Assembly: GCA_030614645.1 (NCBI GenBank)
Contig: JAUWTR010000115.1
Coordinates: 1-6,106, forward strand
Length of the DNA stretch: 6,106 nucleotides
From: Candidatus Aminicenantota bacterium
GTDB taxonomy: Bacteria; Acidobacteriota; Aminicenantia; Aminicenantales; Aminicenantaceae
Reading direction: 5' to 3'
Shown here: positions 1-5,691 of the stretch, one piece after another
Position numbering within the stretch: the first letter of the stretch is position 1
How the letters are laid out: every line of letters begins with the position of its first letter
The notes under the pieces: model-generated
Told to the model about the DNA's origin: nothing
The model's database searches: none
Seen by the model: only the letters and a program-made list of their open reading frames with translations
Translations under genes and position numbers: made by a program

Positions 1-579
1 CTTGTTTTGGATAAAAAGGATATCTTCAATATTTTAAAATCTGAATCCGGCAAGAATACAATTTTTGAAATCGCTTTTAATTCAAAAAAACTAAACGTCA
101 TGATAAAAGAAGCGCAATATAATATTGTTACTGATGCGATCCTGCATCTCGACCTTATTCAGATCGTTATGGGCAAGGTTATGGAGGTTGAGGTTTCTGT
201 TGTCCTTATTGGAGAAGCTGTAGGTGTCAAATCTGAAGGTGGATATGTGGATTCTGTTACTCGGAAGTTAAAAATCGAGTGCCTACCCAAAGATATTCCG
301 GAAGAAATTGAAGTCGATATAAGTGATCTTCATCTAAACCAATCAATCAAAGTAAACGAAATCCCAGAGCTTGAGGGGATTAAGTTCATAGAAGATCCGG
401 AAACAGTCATCGCCCAGATACAGGTCCCGACAGAGGAAGCAATTGAAGAGGAAATCGAGGAAGAAGAGCTTATCGGAGAAGAAGAAGAACCTGACGTGAT
501 TTCAGAGGAGAAACCTGAGGGAGAAGAGGAAGGAAAAGGAAAAGAGGAAGAAAAGAAAGAAGGGAACGAGAAGGAGTAA
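1..579 (+). CDS. rplY: 50S ribosomal protein L25 (TL5/CTC form), 5'-partial, with acidic C-terminal tail
   Basis: L25 binds 5S rRNA in the central protuberance of the large subunit; longer TL5/CTC forms add a second beta-rich domain. The frame is open to base 1, and the first visible residues (LVLDKKDIFNIL) match the middle of the 5S-binding domain, so the TTG at base 7 is not the true start and roughly 35-40 residues lie upstream. Family landmarks are a VMIKEAQYN strand, AILHLDL, the second-domain motif VEVSVVLIGEAVGVKSEGG, and IECLPKDIPEEIEVDIS. After about base 430 the protein leaves the conserved fold and runs for 49 residues, of which 26 are Glu or Asp with a few Lys. The last codons (AAGGAG) also form the ribosome binding site of pth 6 bases downstream, so the two genes are probably co-transcribed. 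Family assignment is firm. The role of the tail is unknown. Confidence 0.94.
   Translation, partial: LVLDKKDIFNILKSESGKNTIFEIAFNSKKLNVMIKEAQYNIVTDAILHLDLIQIVMGKVMEVEVSVVLIGEAVGVKSEGGYVDSVTRKLKIECLPKDIPEEIEVDISDLHLNQSIKVNEIPELEGIKFIEDPETVIAQIQVPTEEAIEEEIEEEELIGEEEEPDVISEEKPEGEEEGKGKEEEKKEGNEKE
571..576 (+). promoter_or_regulatory. Ribosome binding site of pth, deciding its TTG start
   Basis: AAGGAG lies within the last two sense codons of the L25 gene, 6 bases before the TTG at 583. The GTG at 585 is out of frame. This spacing supports TTG as the pth start although it is a rare start codon. Confidence 0.8.
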
Positions 580-582
580 TTT

Positions 583-1140
583 TTGTGGGCTGTGGTCGGA
601 CTTGGAAATCCCGGAAAACAATATGCGCAAACCAAACACAATGCCGGGTTTGCCTTTATGAAAAAATTGTCTAAACAATGGGGAACTAGGTTAAAAAAAA
701 GAAAGAGTTCATCCAAAATGATAATCATAGCAAGAGATAAAGAACGGGTCCTCCTAGCTATGCCACAGACATATATGAACAGAAGCGGACTGGCAGTAAA
801 ACAAATAGTCCAAAATTACGCTATAAAGTTGGAAAAGCTTCTGGTTGTCTATGATGATTTTGATATCCCTGTAGGGGAAATCAGGATCAGAAAAGAAGGA
901 AGCGCTGGTTCCCATAAGGGCATGAGTTCAATTATTAAGGAACTCGGAACTAACCTTATCCCCCGGATCCGGATCGGAATAGGCCCATTTGACCTGGAAG
1001 ACGACGCATCAGATTTTGTGCTTTCTCCTTTCAGGAAAGACGACAAGCAAAAATTTAATAAAAGTCTTGAGAAAGCCTGCCAGGCCGCAGAATTATTTTT
1101 GTCTGGCCAGGCAGAAAAAGCAATGAATCTTTATAATTAA
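583..1140 (+). CDS. pth: Peptidyl-tRNA hydrolase
   Basis: Pth cleaves the ester bond of peptidyl-tRNAs that drop off the ribosome, freeing tRNA for reuse in the cytosol. At 185 residues it has the usual bacterial length. The N-terminal signature GLGNPGKQYAQTKHNAGF gives Asn9 and the catalytic His19 (E. coli Asn10 and His20). PQTYMNRSG holds Asn66 (E. coli Asn68), and YDDFDIPVG holds Asp91 (E. coli Asp93). The following loop reads GSAGSHKGM, so His111 is kept, but Lys112 stands where E. coli has the substrate-contacting Asn114. The C-terminal part has RIRIGIG and DFVLSPF as expected. The start is TTG, directly in front of the GLGNPG strand, with AAGGAG 6 bases upstream; a later start would remove the first beta strand. 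It sits 3 bases after the L25 gene and probably shares its transcript. Function is confident, as the Asn-to-Lys change is a variant I believe occurs in other Pth proteins. Confidence 0.96.
   Translation: MWAVVGLGNPGKQYAQTKHNAGFAFMKKLSKQWGTRLKKRKSSSKMIIIARDKERVLLAMPQTYMNRSGLAVKQIVQNYAIKLEKLLVVYDDFDIPVGEIRIRKEGSAGSHKGMSSIIKELGTNLIPRIRIGIGPFDLEDDASDFVLSPFRKDDKQKFNKSLEKACQAAELFLSGQAEKAMNLYN
1132..1137 (+). promoter_or_regulatory. Possible -10 element upstream of rpsF
   Basis: A perfect TATAAT lies in the last codons of pth, which would place a transcript start near 1143-1145, just before the paired leader of rpsF. No acceptable -35 box is seen 16-18 bases upstream and no extended -10 TG. The match may simply come from Tyr-Asn codons. 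Weak call. Confidence 0.25.
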
Positions 1141-1146
1141 CTTAGG

Positions 1147-1197
1147 CTCCTTGCTCCTTTATTAACAAGTAAAAAGGAGCTGCAAAGCCATAAGGAG
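1147..1197 (+). promoter_or_regulatory. Potential nested stem-loop leader covering the rpsF ribosome binding site
   Basis: Two anti-Shine-Dalgarno-like blocks, CTCCTT (1147-1152) and GCTCCTTT (1153-1160), are followed by two complementary blocks, AAAGGAGC (1173-1180) and AAGGAG (1192-1197). The inner pair can form an 8-bp stem with a 12-base loop. The outer pair can form 6 bp and includes the true rpsF Shine-Dalgarno. The two stems stack directly on the 5' side, with an 11-base bulge (1181-1191) on the 3' side. This could let rpsF translation be switched. Neither strand shows a T-run next to the inner stem, so it is not a typical terminator. The CCG motif of the known S6:S18-binding leader is absent. 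Base pairing is seen; regulation is inferred. Confidence 0.4.
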
Positions 1198-1198
1198 G
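1192..1198 (+). promoter_or_regulatory. Ribosome binding site of rpsF
   Basis: AAGGAGG with a 5-base spacer to the ATG at 1204. It is a strong match to the 16S rRNA tail and can pair with CTCCTT at 1147-1152 upstream. Confidence 0.85.
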
Positions 1199-1203
1199 TA
1201 TTA

Positions 1204-1794
1204 ATGAGAATATATGAAACAGCTTTCTTGATTGCCCCAAATCTTTCAGAAGAAGATACAGAGAAACTGATCCAACAGATGGCAGATGTCATCCCTGCAA
1301 AAAAGGGAAAAATGATCCATGTTGATAAATGGGGGAAACGCAAGCTAGCTTATCAGATCAAGAAATTCGAGGTGGCATATTACGTTTTTTTCCTTTATAA
1401 AGGCGAAGCTGATATCCCTTCTGAATTAGAAAGGCTCTTTAAACAAAATGAATCCGTTATAAGGTATTTGACGGTCAAAAAGGAAGAAGGAGAGGAAAAA
1501 ACAACTCCTCCCAAAAAGGAAACCCCAAAGGCCAAGGAAACAGTAGAAACCAAACCAGAACCTGAAACAGTAGAAACCAAACCAGAACCTGAAAAAGTAG
1601 AAACCAAACCAGAACATGAAAAAGTAGCAACCAAACCAGAACCTGAAAAAATGGAAACAAAACCAGAGCCTGAAAAAGTAGAAACAAAACCAGAACCTGA
1701 AAAAGTAGAAACAAAACCAGAACCTGAAGTAGATCTTAAACCAGAAAAAAAGAAGAAGCCTTCAAAAGAAAAATCTGAGGAGGAGGAGAAATAA
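1204..1794 (+). CDS. rpsF: 30S ribosomal protein S6 with long repetitive C-terminal extension
   Basis: S6 sits on the platform of the small subunit, where it pairs with S18 on 16S rRNA. Residues 1-95 are a complete S6 fold: [50 protein letters not shown] and [11 protein letters not shown]. Typical S6 proteins are about 95-135 residues, while this one has 196. The extra 100 residues begin Lys/Glu-rich. They continue with seven copies of a 9-residue unit of the form EKVETKPEP (residues 112-174), then a Lys-rich stretch and a final SEEEEK. The start follows an AAGGAGG site. rpsR begins 1 base after the stop, so S6 and S18 are likely translationally coupled, and the Glu-rich last codons supply the rpsR binding site. 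The core is certain. The tail is likely disordered, with unknown role. Confidence 0.95.
   Translation: MRIYETAFLIAPNLSEEDTEKLIQQMADVIPAKKGKMIHVDKWGKRKLAYQIKKFEVAYYVFFLYKGEADIPSELERLFKQNESVIRYLTVKKEEGEEKTTPPKKETPKAKETVETKPEPETVETKPEPEKVETKPEHEKVATKPEPEKMETKPEPEKVETKPEPEKVETKPEPEVDLKPEKKKKPSKEKSEEEEK
1537..1725 (+). repeat. Seven tandem 27-bp units inside rpsF
   Basis: Seven head-to-tail in-frame 27-bp units encode variants of [10 protein letters not shown]. Units 1 and 2 are identical to each other (with GAAACAGTA), and units 6 and 7 are identical to each other (with GAAAAAGTA). Units 1-4 use ACC for the Thr before KPE, and units 5-7 use ACA. Single changes mark unit 3 (CAT for CCT), unit 4 (GCA for GAA) and unit 5 (ATG for GTA, GAG for GAA). 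This pattern fits growth by local duplication or slippage. A degenerate remainder follows (EVDLKPEK). Confidence 0.95.
1778..1786 (+). promoter_or_regulatory. Ribosome binding site of rpsR within the end of rpsF
   Basis: AGGAGGAGG falls in the Glu codons near the end of rpsF and lies 9 bases before the ATG at 1796. Several registers of AGGAGG are possible. It favours coupled translation of S6 and S18. Confidence 0.75.
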
Positions 1795-1795
1795 C

Positions 1796-2062
1796 ATGCA
1801 CCAGACAAGAGAAAGAACTAGGAAGAGAAAAAACTCTTTTCAAAAACAATTTTTACCAAGAAAAAAAGTCTGTCGTTTTTGCGAGAAAGATATCAAGGAT
1901 ATAGATTACAAAAGGGTCGACATCCTGCGAAGGTATATCCCGGAACGTGGGAAGATCGCTCCCCGCCGAGTAACTGGCACCTGCGCTAGACATCAACGAA
2001 AACTGACAATCGCTATAAAGAGGGCGAGAACACTAGCTCTGATCCCTTATATATCCGACTAA
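1796..2062 (+). CDS. rpsR: 30S ribosomal protein S18
   Basis: S18 forms a heterodimer with S6 on the small-subunit platform. The 88-residue length is normal. After a basic N-terminus (RERTRKRKN) come the family blocks [37 protein letters not shown] and [22 protein letters not shown]. Cys26, Cys29, Cys63 and His66 form a CX2C...CX2H set, which could bind zinc as in the cysteine-containing versions of several ribosomal proteins; that is inference. It starts 1 base after the rpsF stop, without the ssb gene that often lies between rpsF and rpsR. rplI follows after 26 bases. Confidence 0.97.
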   Translation: MHQTRERTRKRKNSFQKQFLPRKKVCRFCEKDIKDIDYKRVDILRRYIPERGKIAPRRVTGTCARHQRKLTIAIKRARTLALIPYISD

Positions 2063-2079
2063 AGTCATAGCGGAAAATT

Positions 2080-2084
2080 GGAGG
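2080..2084 (+). promoter_or_regulatory. Ribosome binding site of rplI
   Basis: GGAGG with a short 4-base spacer to the ATG at 2089. No other in-frame start near the conserved MKIILRENIENLG N-terminus fits. Confidence 0.7.
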
Positions 2085-2088
2085 AATA

Positions 2089-2715
2089 ATGAAAATCATC
2101 CTTAGAGAAAACATCGAAAATTTAGGGGAAAAAGGCGATATTGTTAATGTGGCAGCTGGATATGGAAGAAATTATCTGATTCCTAAAAAAATGGCACTGG
2201 AAATAACTCCAACAAACACAAAAATGATCGAGATAGAACAACAGGCGTTGAAAAAAGGGCTGGAAAAGGAAATGGAGACGTACCAGACCTTAATCGAGCA
2301 ATTGAATGAAGTCTCCCTGACTTTTAAGCGAAAAGCCGGAGAAAAAGATTCTATTTTTGGTTCTGTTAGCACTGGAGACATCAAAGATGCGCTGAGTAAT
2401 CTCAACTTTAATATAGAAAAGAAAAAAATTCTTTTACCTGATCCTATCAAGAAGCTTGGAAACTATAAAGTGCCTATAAAAATTTTCCATGATCAAACGG
2501 CTGAGATAAGTCTGGAAGTTAACCGGCAAGGGACACCTGTTACGGAAGCCACTCCCCCAGCTGATGATAAAGAAGAATCTGCCCCCGCAGAAGCTCAGGA
2601 AGCTCCCCCATCTGATGATAAAAAAGAGGAAGCTGCCCCACCCAAGGTAAAGAAGGATGAAGCTGCTTCAGAAGCCCCAGTTGAAGAAAACGTATCACAT
2701 GAAGAAAAAAAATAA
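2089..2715 (+). CDS. rplI: 50S ribosomal protein L9 with charged Ala/Pro/Glu-rich tail
   Basis: L9 binds 23S rRNA near the base of the L1 stalk and projects a second domain away from the ribosome; it affects frame maintenance. The N-terminal domain is residues 1-46, with the motif KGDIVNVAAGYGRNYLIPK. A connecting helix follows (about 47-80, rich in Glu, Lys and Gln), then the C-terminal domain with DSIFGSVSTGDIKDAL and KIFHDQTAEISLEV. The usual protein ends near residue 148. This one continues to 208 with a Pro/Ala/Asp/Glu/Lys-rich tail. The tail contains an imperfect internal repeat (PPADDKEE at 156-163 and PPSDDKKEE at 173-181). The tail looks disordered, and its role is unknown. The gene lies between rpsR and dnaB, a common bacterial arrangement. 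Confidence 0.96.
   Translation: MKIILRENIENLGEKGDIVNVAAGYGRNYLIPKKMALEITPTNTKMIEIEQQALKKGLEKEMETYQTLIEQLNEVSLTFKRKAGEKDSIFGSVSTGDIKDALSNLNFNIEKKKILLPDPIKKLGNYKVPIKIFHDQTAEISLEVNRQGTPVTEATPPADDKEESAPAEAQEAPPSDDKKEEAAPPKVKKDEAASEAPVEENVSHEEKK
2552..2627 (+). repeat. Imperfect direct repeat in the L9 tail
   Basis: A block beginning CTCCCCCAGCTGATGATAAA (2552) recurs 51 bases (17 codons) later as CTCCCCCATCTGATGATAAA (2603). It keeps the frame and encodes PP-A/S-DDK. This suggests the tail grew partly by local duplication, as in S6 but with an unrelated unit. Confidence 0.75.
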
Positions 2716-2741
2716 CTGCCATCCCAGACCGTTTTAATGTT

Positions 2742-2770
2742 TTGAATTTATCCGAAATGTAGCGTAAGAT
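2742..2770 (+). promoter_or_regulatory. Possible sigma70-type promoter for dnaB
   Basis: TTGAAT (2742-2747) and TAAGAT (2765-2770) are separated by exactly 17 bases, each matching four of six consensus positions. A start near 2777 would give a leader of about 20 bases before dnaB. This 80-bp spacer is the longest in the window, which favours an added promoter for dnaB and possibly the mla genes. No terminator hairpin is seen in the spacer, so read-through from rplI is also likely. Confidence 0.4.
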
Positions 2771-2795
2771 AGAAATAGTTAAATAGGGAAGGAAA

Positions 2796-4151
2796 ATGGA
2801 ACTTGATACTATGTTTTTAAAAAAAACTCCTCCCCACAGCCAGGAGACAGAAAAAACAGTTCTGGGAGGCATCCTGGTTAACAATAAAAACCTGAATGTA
2901 GTTCTGTCCATTATCACTCCTGAGGATTTCTACAAAGAAGCTAACCTGAACATCCTGGAACAGATGGTCGTGCTGGTCGATAAAGGTCTCCCTATAGACC
3001 TTCTCACCCTAACAGAACAACTTCAAAAAGCAGGGCGGCTTGATGAGGCGGGAGGAGCTCAATATTTGTCATCGTTGATGGATGGAGTTCCAAAAAGCTT
3101 AAACATAGAATATCATGCCCGGATTATTAAGGAAAAAGCATTACTTAGGCGGCTTATTATTTCTTCCGCAGGGATAATCTCCTCAAGTTACCTCCAGAAG
3201 CAGGATCCGGACGAATTGCTGGAAGAAGCCCAAGCTGCGATAATAGATGTGGCTGAGCAGAGGATCAAGCCCGGTTTTGTGCCTTTAAATTCTCTGACCA
3301 CGCCAGCTCTCGAAACAATTGATATGCTCCGGAAGCGGAAGGAAGCGGTCACAGGTATTCCAACCGGGTTCAGGGACTTGGATGCAATAACAGCAGGTTT
3401 CCATAATTCTGAGTTTATTGTAATAGCAGCCCGGCCCTCTATGGGGAAAACCGCTTTATCCCTGAATATTTCTCAATATGCCGGAACCAAAACAGATAAA
3501 TCGATCGGCTTTTTTTCTCTCGAGATGTCTAATCAACAATTGGCCATGCGGATGCTCTGCTCTGAAGCCAAGGTAGACCTTCAAAAAGTTCGGACCGGAT
3601 ATATCAGCGAAAAAGACTTTAAACTGTTGCAGCAGGGAGCTGATGTTTTATCACAGGCAAATATATATGTTGATGAGACAGCGGGGCTCTCAATTATTGA
3701 AATGAAGGCAAAAACCAGGCGTTTAAAAATGGAACATCATCTGGATATTGTATTTATAGACTATATTCAGCTCATGCGTGCCGGCAGCCGGTTTGAAAAC
3801 AGAACTCAAGAGATGACCTATATATCCCGTTCTATGAAGGAATTGGCAAAGGAACTTCAGATCCCTGTGGTCGGCATCTCTCAGTTAAGCCGTGCGCCTG
3901 AAAAAGGCCGGGCCAGGCCGATACCGCAGTTGTCAGATTTAAGAGAGTCAGGTGCGATCGAACAGGATGCCGATGTAGTTATTTTTATCTACAGGGAAGA
4001 ATTTTACAAACCTGATGATGATACTGTTAAGGGACTTGCCGATATACACATCGCCAAGCAGAGAAATGGGCCGACGGGAAAAGTATCTCTGGCCTTTTTA
4101 AATAAGTTTGCCCGTTTTAATGATAGAGAATTTCATAATATTGAAGAATAA
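2796..4151 (+). CDS. dnaB: Replicative DNA helicase DnaB
   Basis: DnaB is the hexameric 5'-3' helicase that encircles the lagging-strand template and drives the replication fork using ATP. At 451 residues it is full length and has no intein. The N-terminal domain (about 10-110) opens with TPPHSQETEKTVLGGIL and contains EDFYKEAN and GLPIDLLTL. A linker leads to the RecA-like domain from about 170, with GIPTGFRDLDAITAG. Walker A is ARPSMGKT (212-219). A conserved FFSLEMS follows (239-245). Walker B is IVFIDYIQL (318-326, Asp322). Next come GISQLSRAPEKG (360-371) and SDLRESGAIEQDADVV (380-395). KQRNGPTG (421-428) includes the probable arginine finger Arg423. The ATG at 2796 has a purine-rich AGGGAAGGA just upstream. 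A second in-frame ATG at 2811 is possible but has a poorer site. mlaE starts 2 bases after the stop. Confidence 0.97.
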   Translation: MELDTMFLKKTPPHSQETEKTVLGGILVNNKNLNVVLSIITPEDFYKEANLNILEQMVVLVDKGLPIDLLTLTEQLQKAGRLDEAGGAQYLSSLMDGVPKSLNIEYHARIIKEKALLRRLIISSAGIISSSYLQKQDPDELLEEAQAAIIDVAEQRIKPGFVPLNSLTTPALETIDMLRKRKEAVTGIPTGFRDLDAITAGFHNSEFIVIAARPSMGKTALSLNISQYAGTKTDKSIGFFSLEMSNQQLAMRMLCSEAKVDLQKVRTGYISEKDFKLLQQGADVLSQANIYVDETAGLSIIEMKAKTRRLKMEHHLDIVFIDYIQLMRAGSRFENRTQEMTYISRSMKELAKELQIPVVGISQLSRAPEKGRARPIPQLSDLRESGAIEQDADVVIFIYREEFYKPDDDTVKGLADIHIAKQRNGPTGKVSLAFLNKFARFNDREFHNIEE

Positions 4152-4153
4152 AT

Positions 4154-4939
4154 ATGACTTTACCCATAAAGTCTTTTTCCTTCCATTTGATCCTGCAGCA
4201 AGTCGGAGAAGTTGGGCTGCTCTTTGGAAGAACAACAATAAACATTTTCCGGAAACCTCGGGAAACGAAGATATTCATCCAGCAGCTTGAGGAAGTCGGA
4301 GTCCGTTCATTACTTGTAGTATCATTAACAGCAGCCTTTGGCGGCTTAGTCTTTGCTCTCCAGACCTATATCGGCTTCCATAGATATATCGGTGTCGGTT
4401 CAGAAGCATATGGAGGACCGATCATATCTCTGGGCTTAACAAAGGAACTCATTCCTATCCTGGTTGGATTAATGGTAGCCGGGCGTGTCGGCTCTGCTAT
4501 GGCGGCAGAGATCGGCACCATGAAAATCACAGAACAGATCGATGCCCTTTACAGCCTTGGTGCCGACCCGATTCGTTACCTTGTCGCACCAAGAACTCTC
4601 GCCTGTTTTATAATGGTGCCGGTTTTAACCCTGTATGGAGATATCATCGGTATTGTATGCGCATATTTTTTCAATGTCGGCATGGGAGTCAACCGGATCG
4701 TATATCTGCGTAATACCCTCTTGTATCTTGAATTATGGGATGTACTGGGTGGGTTAATCAAAGCCGGGATCTTCGGAATTGTTATCGCCATTATCGGATC
4801 CTGGCAGGGATTAAAAACCGAAGGCGGAGCAGAGGGGGTCGGCAGAGCTACAACCAGGGCAGTTGTAATCTCCAGTATCATTATATTAATCCTAAATTTT
4901 TTCCTCAGTAAGGTTATGCCGGAGAGGTTAGGGATATGA
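4154..4939 (+). CDS. mlaE: MlaE-family lipid ABC transporter permease
   Basis: This is the membrane subunit of an MCE/Mla system that moves phospholipids between the inner membrane and a periplasmic MCE protein. Its 261 residues match the E. coli MlaE length. An amphipathic N-terminal segment (about 11-45) precedes hydrophobic segments near 52-72, 88-110, 147-172, 200-216 and 236-252. The family hallmark is VGLMVAGRVGSAMAAEIGTM (103-123) followed by TEQIDALYSLGADPIRYLV (126-144), the coupling-helix region contacting the ATPase. The start is 2 bases after the dnaB stop with only a weak GAAG upstream, so it may depend on re-initiation from dnaB. Its stop overlaps the mlaF start (ATGA, 4936-4939). 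Subfamily (Mla proper versus another MCE system such as a TGD/Ttg2-like one) cannot be settled from sequence alone. Confidence 0.93.
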   Translation: MTLPIKSFSFHLILQQVGEVGLLFGRTTINIFRKPRETKIFIQQLEEVGVRSLLVVSLTAAFGGLVFALQTYIGFHRYIGVGSEAYGGPIISLGLTKELIPILVGLMVAGRVGSAMAAEIGTMKITEQIDALYSLGADPIRYLVAPRTLACFIMVPVLTLYGDIIGIVCAYFFNVGMGVNRIVYLRNTLLYLELWDVLGGLIKAGIFGIVIAIIGSWQGLKTEGGAEGVGRATTRAVVISSIIILILNFFLSKVMPERLGI

Positions 4940-5682
4940 TACGCATAAACGATCTACATAAATCCTTTGGGCAAAATAAAGTCCTCCAGGGAATAAATCT
5001 GCATATTCAGAACGGAGAGACTCTGACAATAATCGGACAGAGCGGTTCAGGGAAAAGTGTTTTACTCAAGCATATATTAGGCCTTATTCGGCCGGATAGG
5101 GGCAGCATCATTGTAGATGGTGTGGATATATGCGGATCGAGTGAAGCAGAACTTAATAATATTCGGCGAAAATTTGGACTGTTATTTCAAGCTGCAGCAC
5201 TTTTTGATTCTTTGACAGTAGCTCAGAATGTAAGCTTTGGATTGGAAAGGTATAGGGACTTATCTCCGAAAGAACTTCAAAAAAGAGTCAAAGAGACCCT
5301 GGCAATGGTCGGGCTCAGAGAGATTGAACAACTAATGCCCCATGAATTAAGCGGGGGCATGAAAAAAAGAGTCGGGCTGGCCAGAGCAATAGCTTATGAG
5401 CCAGAAATTATGCTTTATGACGAACCTTCTACCGGCATCGATCCCATCCGGGCTGATGCTATAAATGAATTGATAATCAAGATGAAGCAGGAATTTCGGA
5501 TAACATCTGTGGTTATTACTCACGATATGATAAGTGCTTATAAAGTTGCAGATAGGATTGCTATGCTTTATAATGGAAAAATAGTCGCTGTGGGGACACC
5601 GGAAGAGCTCAGGAAGAGTGACAATCAAATAGTGCAGCAATTCATTCACGGGCGGGCAGAGGGTCCGATAAAAGAATGGTGA
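4936..5682 (+). CDS. mlaF: MlaF-family lipid ABC transporter ATP-binding protein
   Basis: This is the cytoplasmic ATPase that powers the MlaE permease. The 248 residues hold all ABC motifs: Walker A GQSGSGKS (34-41), Q-loop Gln85 in LLFQAAALFDSLTV, signature LSGGMKKRV (138-146), Walker B IMLYDEPSTGIDP (158-170, Asp162, catalytic Glu163), and H-loop His196 in VVITHD. The LSGGM signature and the FQ-AALFDSLTV stretch are typical of the MCE-associated ATPases rather than amino-acid importers, which they otherwise resemble. The start codon overlaps the mlaE stop by 4 bases, with GGAGAGG (4921-4927) 8 bases upstream, so production of the two subunits is probably coupled. mlaD begins 9 bases after the stop. 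Confidence 0.94.
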   Translation: MIRINDLHKSFGQNKVLQGINLHIQNGETLTIIGQSGSGKSVLLKHILGLIRPDRGSIIVDGVDICGSSEAELNNIRRKFGLLFQAAALFDSLTVAQNVSFGLERYRDLSPKELQKRVKETLAMVGLREIEQLMPHELSGGMKKRVGLARAIAYEPEIMLYDEPSTGIDPIRADAINELIIKMKQEFRITSVVITHDMISAYKVADRIAMLYNGKIVAVGTPEELRKSDNQIVQQFIHGRAEGPIKEW

Positions 5683-5691
5683 GAAATTTCA

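Noticed and set aside
7..9. TTG as start of the L25 gene
   Set aside because: The frame is open to base 1, and the first residues align to the middle of the L25 5S-binding domain, so the gene begins upstream of the window.
330..728. Antisense frame opposite the end of L25 and start of pth
   Set aside because: Its Ser/Phe/Pro-rich product is the complement of the acidic tail codons, and it crosses two well-supported sense genes.
963..972. CCGGATCCGG palindrome
   Set aside because: It lies inside the RIRIG codons of pth and is explained by coding sequence; it has no partner site nearby.
1153..1180. Rho-independent terminator after pth
   Set aside because: The 8-bp stem is not followed by a T-run on either strand; the sequence after it is TGCAAAG on the plus strand.
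1537..1725. CRISPR array or TonB-like protein from the KPEP repeats
   Set aside because: The units are contiguous with no spacers and lie in frame after a full S6 domain; there is no membrane anchor or TonB domain.
1395..1808. Overlapping antisense reading frames opposite the rpsF tail
   Set aside because: They mirror the 27-bp repeats and give Phe/Gly/Ser- or Leu/Phe-rich low-complexity translations with no recognisable fold.
4108..4290. Short plus-strand frame across the dnaB/mlaE junction
   Set aside because: It overlaps both genes in another frame and has no recognisable domain; mlaE at 4154 explains the region.
4576..4881. Antisense frame inside mlaE
   Set aside because: It lies wholly within a well-conserved permease gene and shows no family motif or clear start signal.
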